DNA from: Halovivax sp.
GTDB taxonomy: Archaea > Halobacteriota > Halobacteria > Halobacteriales > Natrialbaceae
DNA length: 11,044 nt
Direction of reading: 5' to 3'
Assembly: GCA_007135505.1 (NCBI GenBank)
Contig: SLIS01000222.1
Location: 1 to 11,044, forward strand
The stretch's first letter is position 1; each line of letters opens with the position of its first letter. Below are positions 7,088 to 11,044 of this stretch, in pieces. The notes below the pieces were generated by a model. That model saw nothing but the letters and a program-made list of their open reading frames with translations, did not search any database and had not been told where the DNA came from. The position numbers were made by a program, and so were the translations under genes.

Positions 7088-7213
7088 AAAAAACGCGGGC
7101 CGGGTTCGTTCGGGATCGGTACAAGAACCTTTCGGTCCTTTACAGGATTCGAACCTGCTCATGGGGGCTACCCATTTTTCCGAAGTAACCGATTCCTAAC
7201 ACCACGGCCCGCG
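7088..7213 (-). ncRNA. Y-RNA-like element C (T-arm plus capped acceptor hairpin)
   Basis: The minus-strand RNA is closed by an 8-bp stem, CGCGGGCC (7213-7206) with GGCCCGCG (7101-7094), followed by six T, suitable as the 3' end. Inside, ATCGGTTAC (7193-7185) pairs with GTACCGAT (7122-7115), leaving one T unpaired. That helix encloses three hairpins: ATGGG/CCCAT (7175-7161); a tRNA T-arm GCAGGTTCGAATCCTGT (7158-7142, T loop TTCGAAT); and AAGGACC-GAAA-GGTTCTT (7140-7123). The last hairpin has the 7-bp length of a tRNA acceptor stem but is closed by a GAAA tetraloop, and no D-arm follows it. It lies 27 nt upstream of the Ro60 start. Bacterial Y RNAs of the YrlA class bind Ro60 and mimic tRNA, which fits. 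The folding was done by eye. Confidence 0.7.
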
Positions 7214-7416
7214 CAAAGGTGGGCGAGGAACTATCGGTGCGGTACGTTAGCGCTCTGCCAGTTGAGCTACATGACCTGACGGTCACGATGGGATTCGAAC
7301 CCACAACCTCTCGATTAGTAGTCGAAGTAACCGCTGCCTACACCATCGCCCTTTTTTCCGGGAGCCGGGGAACAAGCGCTTACGGAGGTTGTTCTTCGGC
7401 CAAATCGAAGTAACCG
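7181..7416 (-). repeat. Three copies of the 11-nt box CGGTTACTTCG
   Basis: Identical copies on the minus strand lie at 7416-7406, 7333-7323 and 7191-7181. Each is preceded within about 25 nt by TGGTG. In the second and third copies the first part of the box pairs with a downstream GTACCG-containing strand, with a single unpaired T. Flanking sequences differ between copies while the pairing is kept, so the box is probably a protein-binding or structural element of the RNA. Confidence 0.85.
7239..7344 (-). ncRNA. Y-RNA-like element B, circularly permuted tRNA fold
   Basis: Read on the minus strand, GCGGTTAC (7334-7327) pairs with GTACCGC (7245-7239), leaving one T unpaired; an outer GGT/ACC pairing may extend it. 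Inside are, in order: a hairpin TTCGA/TCGAG with a 7-nt loop (7326-7310); AGGTT; a T-arm GTGGGTTCGAATCCCAT (7304-7288); CGTGACC-GTCA-GGTCATG, a perfect 7-bp acceptor-length hairpin (7287-7270); TA, matching tRNA positions 8-9; and a canonical D-arm GCTCAACTGGCAGAGC (7267-7252). The 3' half of a tRNA thus precedes the 5' half, the acceptor stem is capped, and the opening is where the anticodon arm would be. It therefore cannot be charged as a normal tRNA. It fits a YrlA-type tRNA-mimic module of a Ro60-binding Y RNA. Confidence 0.7.
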
Positions 7417-7436
7417 TTAAGCTTTCACCACCGGCT
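7363..7436 (-). ncRNA. Y-RNA-like element A, without tRNA arms
   Basis: On the minus strand AGCCGG (7436-7431) pairs with CCGGCT (7368-7363). Inside, GCTTAACGG (7422-7414) pairs with CCGTAAGC (7385-7378), leaving one A unpaired. CTTCG/CGAAG forms a hairpin with a 7-nt loop (7410-7394), and GAACAA/TTGTTC can form a further stem (7394-7370). It contains the same CGGTTACTTCG box as elements B and C, but no T loop or D-arm. The loop-side GCCGAAG matches the GNCGAAG-type box known from Ro60-binding sites of Y RNAs. It may be the Ro-binding part of one long multi-module Y RNA, or a diverged copy. Confidence 0.5.
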
Positions 7437-7444
7437 TGGAGGAA

Positions 7445-7468
7445 CTAACCTATAGCCACTCAGGTTAG
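7445..7468 (-). other. Seven-bp hairpin upstream of the RNA elements
   Basis: CTAACCT and AGGTTAG form a perfect inverted repeat with a 10-nt loop (GAGTGGCTAT on the minus strand), between the stop of the 66-aa gene and RNA element A. No T-run follows, so it is a poor terminator. The loop contains AGTGGCTA, which resembles a tRNA D-loop, so it may be part of the RNA cluster. Confidence 0.5.
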
Positions 7469-7478
7469 CGGAAAACAC

Positions 7479-7679
7479 TTAACTAGAAATTCGCTCGATC
7501 TCGCGAGGGACTACCCAGGTTTCCCGCCCGTCCTTGGTGCGCAGCAAGATCGGTTTCAGAATCGGGTTGTGGGCAATGCCGATCACAACCGCTTCGATCT
7601 CACGCTCTCGTAATGAAACACGATCTCCGAACGCTACTGCGGACCCGTTGCGATCCTGAGCTTGGTCTGGCCTTGGCAT
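7479..7679 (-). CDS. Small KOW/SH3-like hypothetical protein (66 aa)
   Basis: The ATG at 7679 is preceded by a strong AGGAGGA ribosome site; an upstream in-frame start has none. The product has a charged N terminus and a compact beta-type region (FGDRVSLREREIEAVVIGI, then ILLRTKDGRETWVVPREIERI). The GDRV and ETWV segments look like the strands of a small KOW or SH3-like barrel, similar in style to the N-terminal part of the neighbouring lysine-rich protein. It lies just upstream of the Y-RNA-like elements and may share their transcript. No specific function is recognised. Confidence 0.65.
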   Translation of the reverse strand: MPRPDQAQDRNGSAVAFGDRVSLREREIEAVVIGIAHNPILKPILLRTKDGRETWVVPREIERISS

Positions 7680-7731
7680 GGTAATCCTCCTGGGAAAAAG
7701 TTCCGCCTCGCCGAGCGCGGCTTCCTGCGAA

Positions 7732-7759
7732 CGGGGAGGGCATCTCATCGCCCTCCCCG
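7732..7759 (-). terminator. Strong GC-rich inverted repeat, possible terminator
   Basis: CGGGGAGGGC and GCCCTCCCCG form a perfect 10-bp stem with an 8-nt loop in the 129-nt gap between the lysine-rich gene and the 66-aa gene. A smaller GGGCT/AGCCC hairpin overlaps the stop of the upstream gene at about 7803-7817. There is no T-run on either strand, so it may instead protect or process the transcript end. Confidence 0.55.
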
Positions 7760-7808
7760 GTTTCGTCCGGTAGCCATCCGGACTCTTCAGGCAGGTAGGT
7801 GGGCTAGC

Positions 7809-8543
7809 TCAGCCCTCCTTTTTCGACTTCGACTTCGCCTTCGACTTCGGCTTGGCCTTCGACTTCGACTTCGCCTTCGACTTCGACTTGGCCTTCGACT
7901 TCGACTTTGGCTTGGCCTTCGACTTTGGCTTGGCCTTCGACTTCGGCTTGGCCTTAGCCTTCTCGGTATCCTCCGGCTCCGGATCAACATGCTCCGGGTG
8001 GCCGGCCTTGACAGCTTCCTTGATCAGCTGCTTCCGGGCTTCCCGGTAAGGCATGCCGGTGAAGATCCCAAAGTGAAGAATCTCGGCATCGCCGACCCGA
8101 GACTGTTCGTAAGGCATCGGCTCACCCTCTTTCGAGACGTACACGGTAGCGAGCTTACCCCGCTTGTTCCGGTAGCAGCCGATAGACCACCGATCCGTGC
8201 TCTTCTTCTTCTCGCTCTTCTTCTCGCTCTTGGCGTCCTTCTTCTTGGTCGACATCTCACCCTCCTGGGCTTGGTTGGTAGGGCGGGCCGGCCTCTTGCT
8301 AGCCCGCTTTTTCTTCCGCCGACTCTCAGCCGGCGGATCCTGCTCCTCGGGGTCCGGTTTATCTGGCGCCGGCCCGCCGAGGTGGTGCTTCATCGAGATC
8401 CATATTTTCCGTCCGTAAGGCAGGGCCACGAAGATCATGTCTTCCTGATCGTTCGGCACCACCGGCTCGACCACTTCGGCTTCGGTACCCTTCAGGGTGC
8501 CTTTGGTGATTAGGACGGTATCACCGACCTTGGGTTTATCCAT
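7809..8543 (-). CDS. KOW-like protein with lysine-rich histone H1-like tail
   Basis: A 244-aa protein starting at the ATG at 8543, which overlaps the preceding stop by 8 nt. Residues 5-56 (VGDTVLITKGTLKGTEAEVV and a strand ending KIWISMKHHLG) look like a KOW-type SH3-like barrel. A proline- and acid-rich linker and a basic stretch follow, then a second small domain (about 116-187, around WSIGCYRNKRGKLATVYV). The tail of about 48 residues (195-242) is almost only Lys, Ala, Ser and Pro in KSKAKP-type units. Such tails occur in histone H1-like and bacterial Hc1/AlgP-type proteins and bind DNA or RNA without sequence preference. It probably binds host or phage nucleic acid. An internal ATG with its own ribosome site could give a second, shorter product. 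Confidence 0.75.
   Translation of the reverse strand: MDKPKVGDTVLITKGTLKGTEAEVVEPVVPNDQEDMIFVALPYGRKIWISMKHHLGGPAPDKPDPEEQDPPAESRRKKKRASKRPARPTNQAQEGEMSTKKKDAKSEKKSEKKKSTDRWSIGCYRNKRGKLATVYVSKEGEPMPYEQSRVGDAEILHFGIFTGMPYREARKQLIKEAVKAGHPEHVDPEPEDTEKAKAKPKSKAKPKSKAKPKSKSKAKSKSKAKSKSKAKPKSKAKSKSKKEG
7818..7961 (-). repeat. Short tandem repeat coding the Lys/Ala/Ser/Pro tail
   Basis: On the plus strand the region alternates units such as TTCGACTTCGGCTTGGCC and shorter TTCGACTTCGAC stretches, i.e. KSKAKP/KSK codons on the minus strand. Copies vary little, so length change by slippage or recombination is likely. The opposite strand also appears open here, only because of the repeat composition. 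Confidence 0.9.
8253..8270 (-). promoter_or_regulatory. Internal ribosome site and start in the lysine-rich gene
   Basis: The minus strand reads GCCCAGGAGGGTGAG followed directly by ATG at 8255, codon 97 of the 244-aa frame. The match to a Shine-Dalgarno sequence is better than that of the annotated start. Initiation here would give a 148-aa product (MSTKKKDAK...) with the second domain and the lysine-rich tail only. Confidence 0.6.
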
Positions 8544-8811
8544 GGTCAACCTCACCGGCCAGCTCTTCGTTCGTTTCGATCATGTAGGCATCGAGTTCGG
8601 GGAGAATCCTGATCGCAGCTTCAACCGCTGCGAGTGAGTGTAGCCGAACACCAACGGTCGTCCACTGCTCGTCCCGCCGAACATTCATGTTCGTGAAGTC
8701 CTCATCGAAGATGAGACCCTCTTCGCTCAACCGCTCGCTCAGCGCGTTTGCATTCTTGCTGATTTCGGAGCCGTTGCCCGAAAACGTGACTGCGAAAGTG
8801 GCTCTGACCAT
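8536..8811 (-). CDS. Hypothetical protein (91 aa)
   Basis: The ATG at 8811 has GGAGGA 6 nt upstream and lies about 45 nt downstream of a repeated promoter. The product starts MVRATFAVTFSGNGSEI and alternates predicted strands and helices (VTFSG, NANALSERLSEEG, WTTVGVRLHSL, VEAAIRILPEL), which suggests a small ferredoxin-like alpha/beta fold. The end overlaps the lysine-rich gene's start by 8 nt, so the two are translated as a pair. I do not recognise a family. Confidence 0.65.
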   Translation of the reverse strand: MVRATFAVTFSGNGSEISKNANALSERLSEEGLIFDEDFTNMNVRRDEQWTTVGVRLHSLAAVEAAIRILPELDAYMIETNEELAGEVDHG

Positions 8812-8855
8812 TTTTCCTCCTAGTTTGAGTGACCGTCCCTAACTCAACCTGATTC

Positions 8856-8884
8856 AATCTCGCCACATGAGCTTTTCGTGGCAA
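8856..8884 (-). promoter_or_regulatory. Repeated promoter, copy 1
   Basis: On the minus strand TTGCCA (8884-8879), 17 bp, GAGATT (8861-8856). A conserved leader starting GAATCAGGTTGAG runs to the AGGAGG of the 91-aa gene. The same layout occurs at four other sites in this window. Confidence 0.7.
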
Positions 8885-8903
8885 CAACTTTCTTCGACAG
8901 CTT

Positions 8904-9242
8904 TCAAGCTCCGGGGAAAGGCCGCCGGCTTCTCGCCGGCAGGCCAAGGTTAGAGCGGCGCTGCTCATCCGTCAGGTTATACATCCAACCACCGACGGTC
9001 GTGTCGGGCTCGCCGTCGCCGACGAACGTTACCTTCACCCTCCACCCGTATCCGCCTCCGGGGACCTGCCGAATCCTCCGGCCAGTCACCTCGACGTTGA
9101 CCGCGACGTTTGTGATCCGGCCTTCGATTCTGAAGTCGGCCGCATCCCAATCATCGCAAGGGAAGAGGCGAGCGCTTACCTTTTTCGTATCCAGCAGAAC
9201 CGCGTCGCCGGGTCTCGGGGTCTTTACCTGGGGGTTGCTCAT
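8904..9242 (-). CDS. Hypothetical protein (112 aa)
   Basis: The ATG at 9242 has AGGAG 8 nt upstream and its own promoter; an upstream in-frame start at 9278 would lie inside the leader. The product has a predominantly beta pattern (GDAVLLDTKKVSARLFP, FRIEGRITNVAVNVEVTG, GYGWRVKVTFVGDG, VGGWMYNL) and a short arginine-rich C-terminal tail. There is no signal peptide. It is a stand-alone early-type gene, flanked by promoters on both sides. No family is recognised. Confidence 0.65.
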   Translation of the reverse strand: MSNPQVKTPRPGDAVLLDTKKVSARLFPCDDWDAADFRIEGRITNVAVNVEVTGRRIRQVPGGGYGWRVKVTFVGDGEPDTTVGGWMYNLTDEQRRSNLGLPARSRRPFPGA

Positions 9243-9286
9243 TTTTGCTCCTGGCCTGGGTGACTGCGCCTGTCTCAACCTAATTC

Positions 9287-9315
9287 AATATCGCTTCATG
9301 AGTCATCCGTGGCAA
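9287..9315 (-). promoter_or_regulatory. Repeated promoter, copy 2
   Basis: On the minus strand TTGCCA (9315-9310), 17 bp, GATATT (9292-9287), the closest -10 to TATAAT in the set. The leader starting GAATTAGGTTGAG leads to the AGGAG of the 112-aa gene. Confidence 0.75.
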
Positions 9316-9322
9316 CAGCTTT

Positions 9323-9350
9323 GGGCGGGCCGACGCGAGCCGGCCCGCCC
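9323..9350 (-). terminator. GC-rich hairpin after the DUF2786 gene
   Basis: GGGCGGGCCG and CGGCCCGCCC form a 10-bp stem with an 8-nt loop, starting 6 nt downstream of the gene's stop and ending 7 nt before the next promoter's -35. No T-run follows. Its position suggests termination or insulation of the two transcription units. Confidence 0.65.
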
Positions 9351-9356
9351 TTGAGC

Positions 9357-10115
9357 TTACTTGATCTGCTTCTTGGTCTCGCCCGATCCAACGACATCGG
9401 CATTCAGGTTCACCCGGTTCGCAGCCGCCCGGCCATCCATCTGGCCTTTCATGTTCCGGCCGGACCGGCCTTTCAGTCCGGGGGCAGTTCCCGAAGCTAA
9501 CTCGTCGGCCATATCCTCCGCCTTCGCGAGCTGATCTTTCAGCCGGACGAGCGCCTTGCTGTCTTCGTACTCGTTGTCAATCGAGTCCCGCATTTCTGCG
9601 AACCGCTCTCCAAGCTGAAACAGAAATCCCTGCAGCCAGCTTGCCCGGTAACCTTTCGCAGGACTCGTGTCGCCCTCCCGGTTGCATTTATGCCAGAAGG
9701 TGTTTGCCTCCCGAGCGCTCATCTCCTCAGCCTCTCTCAAGAGGTAGCCATACAGGTATCCGAACACTTGCCGATCTTGCGCAGCGCCTACCACCTTCAG
9801 GGTATTGCTGCCCCGGATGATCAGAATGGCGCATTGCGTGTGCTTGGCCACGAGGTTAGCGAGCGACTCCCTCCACCGCGACCGCTTCCGCCGATGCTTC
9901 ATGCCATGCTCATGCGCATACCAGTACGAGCTGCCCACGGTCTGCACATCCTCGGCCTCTTCATCCCACTCGATCTCACTCAACTCGAGCTTATGCCGAA
10001 GCGCGACCTCTTGGGCCTTCGTTGCGAAGGCGTGCGCCTCGTGCTGGTTATCGGTGCCATGCGCCTTCCTGAGCAGCTTGGCGATCAGATCAACGACTTT
10101 GTCTTGCGGGCTCAT
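9357..10115 (-). CDS. DUF2786-domain protein
   Basis: A 252-aa protein with an N-terminal segment of about residues 5-48 (KVVDLIAKLLRKAHGTDNQHEA, split as KVVDLIAKLLRKA and NQHEAHAFATKAQEVALRHKL) that matches the DUF2786 pattern. In that family 'K-I-x-x-L-L-x-x-A' is followed by 'xxxEAxxAxxxAxxLMxxxxL'. The family is widespread in phages and bacteria and its function is unknown. The middle (about 78-150) is helical with a short beta segment (CAILIIRGSNTLKVVG). The C terminus is glycine- and basic-residue-rich and ends GSGETKKQIK. AGGAG precedes the ATG, and a repeated promoter lies about 45 nt further upstream. It probably acts early in infection. Confidence 0.75.
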   Translation of the reverse strand: MSPQDKVVDLIAKLLRKAHGTDNQHEAHAFATKAQEVALRHKLELSEIEWDEEAEDVQTVGSSYWYAHEHGMKHRRKRSRWRESLANLVAKHTQCAILIIRGSNTLKVVGAAQDRQVFGYLYGYLLREAEEMSAREANTFWHKCNREGDTSPAKGYRASWLQGFLFQLGERFAEMRDSIDNEYEDSKALVRLKDQLAKAEDMADELASGTAPGLKGRSGRNMKGQMDGRAAANRVNLNADVVGSGETKKQIK

Positions 10116-10161
10116 TTTTCAACTCCTGGTTTGGGTAACGATTCCTGCCTCAACCTACTTC

Positions 10162-10190
10162 AATCTCTCAGCCTGACTCAGCTGTGGCAA
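10162..10190 (-). promoter_or_regulatory. Repeated promoter, copy 3
   Basis: On the minus strand TTGCCA (10190-10185), 17 bp, GAGATT (10167-10162). The leader GAAGTAGGTTGAGGCAGG is followed by a TTACCCAAACCAGGAG stretch before the DUF2786 gene. The -35 lies just beyond the stop of the upstream 134-aa gene. Confidence 0.7.
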
Positions 10191-10195
10191 CAGCT

Positions 10196-10600
10196 TTAGT
10201 AGTTGGTGAACAAGATCGAAAACGAGTAACCGGGCTGAGCAATCCACCCAGGTCCGGAAAAACCAACGACCTCAGGGCCGGCGGTTTTCGCGCCCATCGC
10301 CCGCAGCTCAGACCCGTACTCGTGTTCAAACATCGAGCTGCCGTTCGTGAGTGCGTACGCCCATTCGTAAGGTCCGCCCTCCCAAACCACATGCCACCCG
10401 TTCTGGGCCCATTCGATGCCCGCCTCTGCAGGCGAGCGCAAAACGATACCCTCAGGGCTAGGGGCGTACCGGGGATTCACGCCGATATCCTCAAGCCTTG
10501 CGCGATCAGCCTCGGCCCGCTCAATCAGCCATTTATGGAGCGCCTTCGCAGCGCCGGCCGCGGTCCGGTACTTACTGAGATCCAGGTCTGGTTTTGCCAT
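10196..10600 (-). CDS. Hypothetical phage protein (134 aa)
   Basis: The ATG at 10600 has a CGGAGG ribosome site 6 nt upstream and follows a weak copy of the repeated promoter. The N-terminal part is helical (TAAGAAKALHKWLIERAEADRA is shown here as KALHKWLIERAEADRARL). The C-terminal half is rich in aromatic and glycine residues (GWHVVWEGGPYEWAYAL, GSSMFEHEYGSEL, PGWIAQPGYSFSILFTNY) and looks like a small beta domain. No motif ties it to a known activity. It is the most upstream minus-strand gene in the window. Confidence 0.65.
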   Translation of the reverse strand: MAKPDLDLSKYRTAAGAAKALHKWLIERAEADRARLEDIGVNPRYAPSPEGIVLRSPAEAGIEWAQNGWHVVWEGGPYEWAYALTNGSSMFEHEYGSELRAMGAKTAGPEVVGFSGPGWIAQPGYSFSILFTNY

Positions 10601-10644
10601 CGTTGCCTCCGGTTTTGGTTAACGTCCCTGACTCAACCTAATCC

Positions 10645-10673
10645 AAGTTCGGACCTGACCCCTGCCCGCACAA
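10645..10673 (-). promoter_or_regulatory. Repeated promoter, copy 4 (degenerate)
   Basis: On the minus strand TTGTGC (10673-10668), 17 bp, GAACTT (10650-10645). The leader GGATTAGGTTGAGTCAGG is well conserved although the two hexamers have drifted, so activity may be weaker or need a factor. Confidence 0.55.
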
Positions 10674-10740
10674 CACCCTTGACTCAGATTTATGAAAATC
10701 GTTGGCGCGCATGGGTTTAGAAAAAATTGTGGATAGGTTG

Positions 10741-10769
10741 TTGTCATGTCTGACCCCGGGAGCGAGATT
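10741..10769 (+). promoter_or_regulatory. Repeated promoter, copy 5 (divergent, plus strand)
   Basis: TTGTCA at 10741, 17 bp, GAGATT at 10764, then AAGTCAGGTTGAGGCAGG and TTACCCAAACCAGGAGG before the ATG at 10814. It points away from copy 4, about 70 bp apart, with an AT-rich stretch between them that ends in TTGTGGATAGG. Confidence 0.75.
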
Positions 10770-10813
10770 AAGTCAGGTTGAGGCAGGAATCGTTACCCAA
10801 ACCAGGAGGACAG

Positions 10814-11044
10814 ATGGAGATGCCCACCGAAGCCCGGCAGGTCCTGAACAGCTTTTTCGTTGAGCTGAACCAGAACCGAGCAGCCCGGCTCGAGCAGATG
10901 AAGCGGCTTGAGGTTGACCCGGCTGATGCTGATGCGCAAGCAGCTTACGACGCGCTCGTTCGCGAGCAGAGCGAGATGATCGCGCGCGCAAAGGCCGATC
11001 TCAAAAAGCTCGGAGTTAGCTTTGCGCTTTTCGATCTCCCTGAA
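10814..11044 (+). CDS. Hypothetical helical protein (3' partial)
   Basis: An ATG 4 nt after AGGAGG and about 45 nt after the divergent repeated promoter; a second in-frame ATG is two codons later. The 77 visible residues (MEMPTEARQVLNSFFVELNQ onward) are rich in Glu, Arg, Ala and Lys with heptad-like leucines and few breaks. This suggests a coiled coil or helical bundle, ending KKLGVSFALFDLPE at the window edge. The protein continues outside the window. No family is recognised. Confidence 0.65.
   Translation, partial: MEMPTEARQVLNSFFVELNQNRAARLEQMKRLEVDPADADAQAAYDALVREQSEMIARAKADLKKLGVSFALFDLPE

Noticed and set aside
7061..7162. Longer start for the Ro60 gene
   Set aside because: The extension would overlap element C and its T-run. 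The ATG at 7060 has a good ribosome site and gives the expected start of the TROVE region.
7270..7350. An ordinary linear tRNA with the T-arm at 7304-7288 and an anticodon-like loop CTACTAA
   Set aside because: In linear order the acceptor strands would be GGCGATG and CGTGACC, with at least two mismatches, and the D-arm would be poor. The permuted pairing with GGTCATG downstream is complete and is followed by a canonical D-arm.
7662..8513. Plus-strand open frame rich in Leu and Arg
   Set aside because: It is the mirror of the Lys/Ala/Ser repeat and the lysine-rich gene. The minus frame has ribosome sites, gene overlaps and recognisable domains.

Overview
The window reads as part of a double-stranded DNA bacteriophage (or prophage) genome of moderately high GC. 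Genes are dense, many are small and overlapping, starts are preceded by clear Shine-Dalgarno sequences, and several products belong to phage-associated families. The host cannot be named from the sequence. Two gene blocks converge near 4.7 kb.

Left block, plus strand, 1-4712 (late/structural and lysis type). It starts inside a long protein made of sixteen exact 22-residue repeats, probably a tail or surface fibre. A small baseplate-like protein and a 58-aa acidic protein follow. Then come a secreted ComEC-type metallo-beta-lactamase-fold hydrolase, a DUF1353-type protein, a lysozyme/lytic-transglycosylase-like endolysin and a helix-turn-helix/zinc-ribbon protein.

Right block, minus strand, 10600 down to 4685 (early/accessory type). 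Four genes or gene groups at its upstream end each have their own promoter. These share one geometry (TTGCCA-like -35, exactly 17 bp, GAGATT-like -10) and a conserved leader ending in AGGAG. A fifth copy on the plus strand drives a gene leaving the window at the right edge. Further downstream are a KOW-like protein with a lysine-rich histone-H1-like tail and a 66-aa protein. A roughly 390-nt RNA region (7088-7468) follows, then a Ro60/Rsr (TROVE plus vWA) gene. After it come a 53-aa membrane protein, a lone T4 Pnkp-like 3'-phosphatase, a 51-aa zinc-finger-like protein and a 76-aa protein, nearly all joined by start/stop overlaps.

The centre of interest is the RNA region next to the Ro60 gene. 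It holds three elements that share the box CGGTTACTTCG. Two of them carry a perfect tRNA T-arm followed by a hairpin shaped like a tRNA acceptor stem closed by a tetranucleotide loop. One also has a canonical D-arm after that hairpin, so it reads as a circularly permuted tRNA. This fits YrlA-type bacterial Y RNAs, the tRNA-mimicking partners of Ro60. With the 3'-phosphatase next door, the phage appears to carry an RNA-binding and RNA-end-processing module that could act on host or phage RNA during infection.
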